Shown here piece by piece: positions 56,331 to 64,000 of a stretch of 64,000 nt of DNA (within the stretch, counting starts at the first letter, position 1; each line of letters opens with the position of its first letter). The notes under the pieces are model-generated. The model had not been told where the DNA came from. It did not search any database and was given only the letters and a program-made list of their open reading frames with translations. The stretch covers positions 310,001 through 374,000 of the forward strand of contig WHUZ01000060.1 in the NCBI GenBank assembly GCA_015179045.1, given 5' to 3'. Source of the stretch: Kalaharituber pfeilii. Lineage: Eukaryota; Ascomycota; Pezizomycetes; Pezizales; Pezizaceae. Made by a program: the position numbers and the translations under genes.

Positions 56331-57070
56331 GAGAAAAGGTTTTTAATGCCAGCGAAAATGCACGGACGTACTCAACATGCCATCCATTTGTAAAAATAGA
56401 AGCAAGCAGGAGACTTGGCAGTATTTATAGGCGCGTTCTACAGGCGCGTTCCGTACCCCCTTCACTTGTTATCCCTATTTTGACGCGAGGCTGATTGCCG
56501 CCAGTCGGCTGCTCCACGCGGTCCCACAGGCTGTTTATACGGCTGCATTCACCGCTGCATTCACTGCTGCATTCACTGCTGCATTCACCGCTGCATTCAA
56601 CGCTGCATTCACTGCTGCATCCCCAGGACTGTTTCCCCGGCTGTTTCCATCGGCTGCTCCCACCACTGCTCCCACCACTGCTCCATGGCTGTTTATACAG
56701 CTGCATTCACCACTGCATTCACCGCTGCATTCACCGCTGCATTCACTGCTGCATTCACCGCTGCATTCAACGCTGCATTCACTGCTGCATCCCCAGGACT
56801 GTTTCCCCGGCTGTTTCCCCGGCTGCTCCCACCACTGCTCCCACCACTGCTCCCACTGCTTTTTTTAACGCTGCATTCACCGCTGCATTCACTGCTGCAT
56901 CCACTGCTGTATCCACGTCGGCTCCAGGACAGATTTCCCTGTTGATTCCCCGGCTGCTTCCACGGCTGCTCCACGGCTGCTCCACCGTGCTCGACGCGTC
57001 CCACGGCCACAGCTATTCCTACACCAGCGTTCCCGTCGCCTTTAGGCCTGTTTTCACGGCTGCTCCCACC
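56331..57070. repeat. Left MULE terminal inverted repeat with minisatellite
   Basis: GCTGCATTCACC / GCTGCATTCACT 12-mers at 56525-56620, 56700-56795 and 56865-56915, separated by GCTCCCACCACT-type units. Higher-order units with GTGCTCGACGCGTCCCA recur at about 56990, 57357 and 57450. Frames through it (for example 56495-57535) encode only Ala/Thr/Pro or Leu/His/Ser repeats and are not genes. Confidence 0.9.
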
Positions 57071-58453
57071 ACTGCTCCCACTGCTGTTTTTACTGCTACA
57101 TTCACCGCTGCATCCACTGCTGCATTTACTACTGCATCCACGTCGGCTCCAGGACGGATTCCCCAGTTGTTTCCATCGGCTGCTCCCACGACTGCTCCCA
57201 CGACTATTCCCACCAATGCTCCCACTGCTTTTTTTACCGCTGCATTCATCGCTGCATTCACTGCTGCATCCACTGCTGTATCCACGTCGGCTCCAGGACA
57301 GATTTCCCCGTTGTTTCCCCAGCTGCTTCCACGGCTGCTCTACAGCTGCTCTACCGTGCTCGACGCGTCCCATGGCCACTGCTATTTCTACGCCTGCATT
57401 CCTGTCAGTTTCAGGGCTATTTCCCTGGCTGCTCCCACGGCTGCTCTACTGTGCTCGACGCGTCCCACAACCGTAGCTGTTTCTACGTATGTGTTCAAGT
57501 CGGCTTCAGGGCTGTTTCTCCAACTGCGTCCATGACTGCATCTACGGCTACTCTACGACTGTTCCATGACTGCTCCATAGTGCTCTATGCACCTTTACTG
57601 CTGCATCGACGGTTACCCTACAGCTACTCTACAACTGCTCTTCCATGGCTGCTTTTTCATGGCAATTTTCACAGTTGTCTCTGCTACAACTACATTATCT
57701 TTACAGCTACTTCCATGTCTACCTTTTTAACAGTATTGAAGCAACCAATCATTACGAGAATGGTCGCTGTTACCATGGATTCTGAAGCTACTCCAATACT
57801 ATACTTATTTAATATACATGTCTGTTCTAACTTCTACTACTATAACTAACTACAGCTATATCGGAGAGTATACCGAGCTCATCGCACAGACACTGCTTTG
57901 GTTTGAGACTGATTAGGTCCACAACTAACTAGCAACTACAGCTATAGCCGAGCCGTGCTGAACTTAACTTGAAAGCTATTCATTCAGATGTTAATCATTT
58001 CTTTATTTACTAATGTATATACTAGAAGATTCTGTCTGTCGTTTATAATTGTTTGTGATATTTGTTTCTATTTGTTTATTTTTTAAGGTATATAAGGATC
58101 ATTTGTATGTACATAGCTCTTTACTAGTTCACCATAATCATACCGAGTTCACTGCCTTTATATCTACCTTAACCTCTACTTTATATCTTATATCTACTCA
58201 GAATTTACGACGTCAGCTCTATATCTACCTCAATACCAGCCTCGTACCTGCTTTAACACCAGTCTTATACCTACTCCAACACCAGCCTCATCCCTACTCC
58301 AACACCGGTCTCAATATCTACTTCTTTGCCTATCCTAATATCTACTTCTACAATTGCTTTTGTGCTCTCTTTAGACTTTGGTATTATTATAACTTCTAAT
58401 TATATATAAATTTAGTACTAATATTATATAGGCATCCTATCCAAAGCTATCAT
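57071..58453. other. MULE 5' interior, repeat-rich then AT-rich
   Basis: Decaying minisatellite to about 57660, then AT-rich sequence leading to the transposase ATG. Frames at 57451-57849 and 58049-58399 have biased composition and no domain. Confidence 0.5.
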
Positions 58454-60514
58454 ATGTCTCTAGCAGTAGAAGTTGGACAATTGTTTCTATCATGGGAAAA
58501 GCTACGGCACGCTATTGAAGACTGGTCGGTACAAGACAACTTTAATTTTCGGATACTACGAAAAGATGCAAGTAGAGCAGAATATATTTGCAGGCATGCA
58601 TATAAGCTTGATTGCAAATGGCGGGTACTTGCATCACTCAATCAGCATGAAGAAATTGAGGCAAAAGTAGTAGTATCCGAACATACCTGTATAGGTGCAG
58701 GATTGTGCAGACGCTCTTTGGCAAATCAACAGCGCTGGTTGCGTCGGGTAGTACCTAATCATCTAATTGTCACTAAGGAGACCCGAGTCAAGGAGATTAT
58801 TGACTGCATTCGAATGCGATATAACGAAAAGACCGCTGATCGAGCAGCTCGCCTTGTGAAGCAATTTCTGGTAAAAAGTAGACAACACGATCAATTACAG
58901 CAATATACGCAACTTCCAGCTTATCTAAGTTTATTACAGCAAAAACACCCTGATATTGTTGTTGACTTGCAATTAAACAACAATGAATTTTTTCGAATAT
59001 TTATTTGTCCAGCAGAGTCGAGAAGTTCATTTATCGAGATGCGCAAATTTCTTGCTGTGGATGGTACATTTCTAAAAGCAAGATTTGAGCAAACGTTATT
59101 ACTTGCAGTTGGTATTGATAGTGATGGAAAGAATTTATTACTTGCTTGGGCAATAGTAGAGTCAGAAAATACAAACTCATGGACGTGGTTTCTTACTTTA
59201 CTTAAGCAGGCAATTCCTGAGACTGAAGGAATGACACTAATTAGTGACCGAGACAAGGGGCTTATGGCTGCTGATCAGCAAGTATATGGCAATAATATCA
59301 ATAGACGAGTTTGTTGTTTTCATCTCAAAAGTAAGTATTTATTAATAAATTAGCATGTGCACATATGTTTATAATTTAACATTTCCTATTTAGGTAATTT
59401 TTGCACGCGTTTTTCCAACAAACTAGCGGAATATTTTTGGAATATTGCGAATGCATTATCACATCAAGAATATTATACCGAGTTGGAAAAATTGCGTCAA
59501 ATTAAGCCAGAAGCAGCAGATTATCTAGTAAGCATTAATCCATCTTTGTGGGTTACTGCTTTTTACGATGGTCCATATTGGGGTCATAAAACATCTAATG
59601 TAGCAGAGTCTATGAATAAGGTATTCAAAGGACAACGTGAATTACCTATTCTAGCTCTACTAAACCATTTATGGCATTATACTATGGACCAAAGATTCCG
59701 ACGTTATACTGCAGCTTGTCAGAGATTACCGAAGCATAAACTCACTCCCTACGGTCATCAGCAGCTACGATCCAGTCAACAATGGGCACAAGCTAATACC
59801 ATACAAATATCATCTCCTATATCAGCTATTGTTACTCAAAATAACAATAAGGTGTATATAGTAGATTTGCATTTTCGTACATGCACCTGTGGTCACTTTC
59901 AGGAAAATTATATTCCTTGTGGTCATGCCTACACCTTTATTGAAGCTCTTCAAACATCAGCTGCGCAGTCTACACGACCATCTCCAACACCTCGAGACTA
60001 TATTCCCTATTACTTTACTACTCTCGGATGGATGCGAACTTACGAACGAAATCTGAAGCCAATTTCATTAGCGACACTACCACCAACCATGAGCTCTGGA
60101 TCATGCAATGCACCCTTAACGCGAATTCGAAAATCCAGGGGAAGACTGAAAACTGCTAGAATGGTACCTGGCAGTCAGCGAAAGAAAGCAAAAGCTCGCG
60201 CACGCCAAAACTGTACAATCCCACCAAGTCAAGGTTCTGCCAGTCAGGCTTGTCGGTATTGTGGTAACCCTGGCCATAATCAGGTTACCTGTGCTGAGCG
60301 AAAAATGGAAGAAGCAAGAATGTGGGAAAAATACAGGGAGAATAGTCAAGATGGTGATATAGAGAATAATGAGGGCAGTGCAGAGGATGAGTACAGTGAG
60401 AAGAGTGAAGACAGCGAGGAGAGTGAGTATAGTGATGAGAGTGAAGACAGTAATGAGAATGAGGACAGCGATAGTGAGGATAGTGAGAACAGTGAGGAAG
60501 ATAGTGATGCTTGA
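58454..60514 (+). CDS. MULE transposase (665 aa, one intron)
   Basis: Catalyses excision and insertion of the element. Exons are 58454-59330 and 59394-60514; the 63-bp intron runs GTAAGT to TTTAG and splicing gives HLKSNFCTRFSNKLAEYF. The N-terminal zinc region has CRHAYKLDCKW...SEHTC (about 45-82). The catalytic domain includes AVDGTFLKA (near 202) and SDRDKG (near 264), two of the DDE acids; I could not assign the third with certainty. SNVAESMNKVF is near 360. A SWIM zinc finger, CTCGHFQENYIPCGHA, lies at about 453-468, and a CCHC knuckle, CRYCGNPGHNQVTC, near 577. The last 60 residues are acidic S/E/D repeats. The ATG lies in a clean context and the frame is intact. The motif order matches MuDR/FAR1-like transposases. 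Confidence 0.95.
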
Positions 60515-60890
60515 TTTGTTTGCTGCTTGATTTATTTGTTTACTCACTAGTTCAGCTGCTTGTATGTTCATTCATCCATTATTCGCTTTGTATACTTTGC
60601 TTGTTTGTGTGGTTGAACTATTATGGAGGGCCTGTAATTGAACTGTCACGAAGGGGCCGCTTTTTTTTTCTTTGCGAATTGCTTGAATTTCTATATATCT
60701 TTATATCATTATTATGCCTTAGTTTATATTGTTTTCTTGGACTGTGTGCAAGAGATGTTATGAAGATATCAAGGAGAATAGTAGAGGAGGGATAAGTACC
60801 AGATATAAATCAATAAATTGAGTACTAGTAGTATTAGCGCAGTCATGGGAAGCAGTTATGAAAATAGCCGTAGAGCAGCTGTGTGGCAGT
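60515..60890. other. MULE 3' interior
   Basis: AT-rich 3' region between the transposase stop and the right TIR; a frame at 60511-60795 is hydrophobic and probably incidental. Confidence 0.5.
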
Positions 60891-60896
60891 CATGGA

Positions 60897-61876
60897 TGTA
60901 GCCATGAAAACAGGCCTAAAGGTGATGGGAACGCTGGTGCAGAAATAGCTGTGGCCGTGGGACGCGTCGAGCATGGTGGAGCAGCCATGGAAGCAGCCGG
61001 GGAAACAGACCTGGAGCCGACGTGGATGTAGTGAATGTAGCGGTGAATGTAGCGGTGAATGTAGCAGTAAAAACAGCAGTGGAGCAGTGGTGGAAGCAGT
61101 GGTGGGAGCAGTTGAATGCAGCCATGAAAACAGGCCTAAAGCCGACGGGAACGCTGGTGCAGAAATAGCTGTGGCCGTGGGACGCGTCGAGCACGGTGGG
61201 GCAGCCGTGGAGCAGCCGTGGAAGCAGCCGGGGAATCAACAGGGAAATCTGTCCTGGAGCCGACGTGGATACAGCAGTGGATGCAGCAGTGAATGCAGCG
61301 GTGAATGCAGCGTTAAAAAAAGCAGTGGGAGCAGTGGTGGGAGCAGTGGTGGGAGCAGCCGGGGAAACAGCCGGGGAAACAGTCCTGGGGATGCAGCAGT
61401 GAATGCAGCGTTGAATGCAGCGGTGAATGCAGCAGTGAATGCAGCGGTGAATGCAGCGGTGAATGCAGCGGTGAATGCAGTGGTGAATGCAGCTGTATAA
61501 ACAGCCATGGAGCAGTGGTGGGAGCAGTGGTGGGAGCAGCCGATGGAAACAGCCGGGGAAACAGTCCTGGGGATGCAGCAGTGAATGCAGCGTTGAATGC
61601 AGCGGTGAATGCAGCAGTGAATGCAGCAGTGAATGCAGCGGTGAATGCAGCCGTATAAACAGCCTGTGGGACCGCGTGGAGCAGCCGACTGGCGGCAATC
61701 AGCCTCGCGTCAAAATAGGGATAACAAGTGAAGGGGGTACGGAACGCGCCTGTAGAACGCGCCTATATTATTCCTATCAAAAATACTGCCTAGTCTCCTG
61801 CTTGCTTCTATTTTTACAAATGGATGGCATGTTGAGTACGTCCTTGCATTTTCGCTGGCATTAAAAACCTTTTCTC
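60897..61876. repeat. Right MULE terminal inverted repeat with minisatellite
   Basis: Mirrors the left TIR. The block around GTGGGACGCGTCGAGC occurs twice (about 60957 and 61177), so this end carries one extra higher-order unit. Confidence 0.88.
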
Positions 61877-61928
61877 CCTAAGATTGTCCTCTAAGCGCTC
61901 TAAAAACCTGCGGCCTTCCTAAAACTGC

Positions 61929-61929
61929 C

Positions 61930-61961
<32 letters not shown>

Positions 61962-62000
61962 AATCACGTAACCCCGCTTGTAGCTGTTGCCATGGCAAGG
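61929..62000 (-). mobile_element. LINE tail stub, type B
   Basis: T run, AATCACGTAACCCCGC, AGCTGTTGCCATGGCAAGG. Possible short flanking match AAACTG on both sides, not convincing as a TSD. Confidence 0.65.
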
Positions 62001-62774
62001 CTGCGAAACTGTCAATTTTTGCACCGATGTGATGCAGCGCCACGAGCGGAGCCCGTCCCATTGTCTACGTGTTACCTTATTTGGGGCAGTGTTGATCTAG
62101 TCTTATCATACCAATGAAACACTTTACTCGTACCTGTGCGTGCCGCGCTAAATATGACCAAGCATGGTTCTGGTTCGTTCTATGGATACGCATGTGCAAG
62201 AATGTCTCAGAGGGCATCAATGTCCTAACATTGCAGAACGTTGACTAAGAACTACGTGTCGGTAGTGTTGGCTCTTTTTATATTTTCCCTGCTGTTTCAT
62301 AAGCCATAATGGCGTCATAGTTGCAAGGCAGAATTCGTTTCTGAAACTTGACTTCGGATGGGCTGAATCTACCCCCTGTTCTTGTCTCACATCTGTGATT
62401 GCTGGCATCCATGGATAACAGTGATGATGGAGATACGGGTTGAGTGGTGAGGTTATGTTTCTCCGCGATGCAGTAACGAATTTGGCGGTGATCGTGGAAA
62501 TTTCGGCAGATCGAGGTGCAGAATTTGAGCATTGACCGAAAGCTCGATATCGCGCCCAATTTTCGTAAACGTCAGGTCGCTCGGTACTCGTCAGAAATAT
62601 ATGTTGCATACTGAATGGGGAACTGGACTTGGAGCCCCACCGTTGGAAGGCTGCATAAATATATCCTAACTAAGGCGCGCTGTGACTACTCCCAAGGATA
62701 ATACTCCAAGAAGCACCGTTTGCCTTTCGCAGGATAAGTGGTTTCTCGCCATCTAACTTAGCTTCCACTTTACT
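62001..62774. other. Upstream region of the HET gene
   Basis: A 130-codon minus-strand frame (62217-62609) has no recognisable domain. A CATAAATATA stretch near 62654 lies about 120 bp upstream of the HET-gene ATG and could serve as a TATA-like element. Confidence 0.35.
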
Positions 62775-64000
62775 ATGTCTTCCTATTTCAATAAAATTTG
62801 CGGCCGTCGCTACTCTCCCATTTCCTGTTTCAATAAAATTTGCGGCCGCTCCTACTCTCCCAGATGGGATAAACGTAGGCCCGATTACTGGTTAAGATCA
62901 ATGATGCGCACAGGTTTCGAAGGGTGCGCCATCTTGAACGATTACCATGATACCAATCCAGACAGGCATGGATATAAAACCATCTCGTGGGATCCTAGCA
63001 GCATGGAGGAGTACTCGGAGGTTGCATTGACCGCTCATGAAGCGTCCCAAAGTTGCGATGCAGCTACTCTAGACCTGTTTAACTCTGACTTGTTGCATCC
63101 CTGTTGCCAGCACACAATGATCAAGAGGAGTGCAGAAATGGATGATACCAATGTCATTAAGGTTCCAATACTTGATTATATCAACATGGAACGTGGTATG
63201 GATTTGGGTACCATGGTCGCAAACATAAGAACATTGAGATGGACGCATGGCACACTGGTGATCACAAAGGCGGATTATTGCGTCCGAGGATTAGACGTAC
63301 TTCGTCGCCCCCCAGGCATCAGTAGGACCCTCCTGAATTCGGTAGAAACAAGTGATGACCACAGTCGCCTCAGTATCAAGAATCCATACAGTATCCCCCC
63401 TCGACGACTTTGGGACCTGCTTGCTAATCGCGTAGTCGAGCTGGATGTGTTTGCAAAAGATGATGGGGAGAAACCGCGTATGCCACCTTGCGGATACTAT
63501 GCCATCACGCACAGCTGGACGAAGGACATGCAGCTATGGATGACGCCAATTAACCACTACCAATGGCCAGTGCCGCTGCCGGCAGGGACAACGTTTGAGG
63601 AAATCCGCTGGGAAGCATTGCATGCAGGCGCAAGCTACTGTTGGCTGGATGTCCTATGCCTGCGTCAGAAGACTTTTGAACCGGTGACAGAGGAGCAACG
63701 AGAAGTGGAGTGGTCCATCGATGTGCCCACCATAGGGAACGTGTACCGCCAGGCGACCCATGTGTTGCGATATTTCAATGGTCTTGGGCGTGAACTACAA
63801 CTTAAAGGCTGGGATGATAATGAACACTGGATTAATCGCGCGTGGACGCTGCAGGAGACACGACCAGCATATGTGATGATAAACGCATGCGTGCCGAAAA
63901 AGATTCGAAACCCCTTGAATGAGATGGTGGAGGTCAAGAAAGGTCAGCTCCCGGTACCTATGCGGGAGGTACTTGCACCACTCGCCGATATGGTCGCTGA
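62775..64000 (+). CDS. HET-domain (heterokaryon incompatibility) protein, incomplete at right edge
   Basis: An uninterrupted frame runs from the ATG at 62775 to the window end (408 codons, no stop), so the C-terminus is missing. HET-type hallmarks: YYAITHSW at about 241-248, WLDVLCLRQ at 290-298, DVPTIGNVYRQA from about 316, and INRAWTLQE near 353-361. HET proteins trigger cell death when incompatible fungal hyphae fuse, and many paralogues have unknown roles. The N-terminus holds a 14-residue tandem repeat (FNKICGRRYSP / FNKICGRSYSP) from a 42-bp duplication. The start is the first ATG before that repeat. No introns are needed in the visible part. The motif wording resembles Agaricomycete HET proteins, by memory only. 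Confidence 0.88.
   Translation, partial: MSSYFNKICGRRYSPISCFNKICGRSYSPRWDKRRPDYWLRSMMRTGFEGCAILNDYHDTNPDRHGYKTISWDPSSMEEYSEVALTAHEASQSCDAATLDLFNSDLLHPCCQHTMIKRSAEMDDTNVIKVPILDYINMERGMDLGTMVANIRTLRWTHGTLVITKADYCVRGLDVLRRPPGISRTLLNSVETSDDHSRLSIKNPYSIPPRRLWDLLANRVVELDVFAKDDGEKPRMPPCGYYAITHSWTKDMQLWMTPINHYQWPVPLPAGTTFEEIRWEALHAGASYCWLDVLCLRQKTFEPVTEEQREVEWSIDVPTIGNVYRQATHVLRYFNGLGRELQLKGWDDNEHWINRAWTLQETRPAYVMINACVPKKIRNPLNEMVEVKKGQLPVPMREVLAPLADMVA

Larger units (their letters stand above)
56331..61876 (+). mobile_element. Complete MULE (Mutator-like) DNA transposon, 5.5 kb
   Basis: The element starts GAGAAAAGGTTTTTAATGCC and ends with its exact inverse. A perfect 9-bp TSD, CCTAAGATT, lies at 56322-56330 and 61877-61885. 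Terminal inverted repeats are about 0.75 kb (left to about 57070, right from about 61110) and are largely built of a 12-bp minisatellite. Between them is one spliced transposase gene. Long TIRs, 9-bp TSD and a SWIM-type transposase identify a Mutator-like element. Nothing visible prevents it from being active. Confidence 0.96.

Noticed and set aside
56525..56800. Possible CRISPR-like array
   Set aside because: Units are contiguous 12-mers without spacers, inside a transposon TIR of a eukaryote.
56495..57535. 346-codon open frame
   Set aside because: It is a reading of the MULE TIR minisatellite; the same repeat is open in several frames on both strands and again at 60916-61698.

Overview
The window looks like a transposon-dominated stretch of a filamentous fungal (Dikarya) chromosome. 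Three things point there: short GT-AG introns of 63 and 79 bp in the two genes that can be spliced by eye, a heterokaryon-incompatibility (HET) type protein at the right edge, and a Tad/jockey-like LINE with RNase H. From memory, the HET motif set (WLDVLCLRQ, DVPTIG, RAWTLQE) is most like Agaricomycete proteins, but I cannot fix the species or phylum from this sequence.

Layout. 0.3-7.2 kb: one full-length LINE on the minus strand with a 12-bp target-site duplication (TSD), ORF1 and ORF2 overlapping as ATGA, and one frameshift in the reverse transcriptase. 7.2-27.5 kb: nested repeats, comprising hAT-type MITEs, GGCC-rich hAT elements, 5'-truncated LINEs, ORF1-only LINE derivatives, and three plus-strand copies of a composite repeat (P, a decayed gene family of unknown function; R1; R2). 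27.5-30.0 kb: a foldback element carrying a nested 690-bp TRIM-like LTR element. 30.0-41.5 kb: more LINE remnants, including five very short LINE-tail stubs within 0.9 kb. 41.5-42.9 kb: a BTB/POZ gene, one of only two evident host genes. 43-53.4 kb: further remnants and two minus-strand copies of P/R1/R2. 53.7-56.3 kb: a row of TA-flanked MITE and foldback elements. 56.33-61.88 kb: a complete MULE transposon with minisatellite-filled terminal inverted repeats, a perfect 9-bp TSD and a spliceable 665-residue transposase. 62.8-64.0 kb: the HET-domain gene, open to the right edge.

The common thread is a 3' hairpin (outer stem CTCGC/GCGAG, inner GCCC/GGGC) followed by poly(A). It is shared by the full-length LINE, truncated LINEs, ORF1-only elements and bare stubs, and it shows compensatory changes between copies. 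It is a plausible recognition element for the LINE reverse transcriptase, so one autonomous element may have mobilised several unrelated bodies. A second tail type (GGGGTYACRTGA then poly(A)) behaves the same way. All boundaries and duplications were read by eye; no alignment or database search was run.
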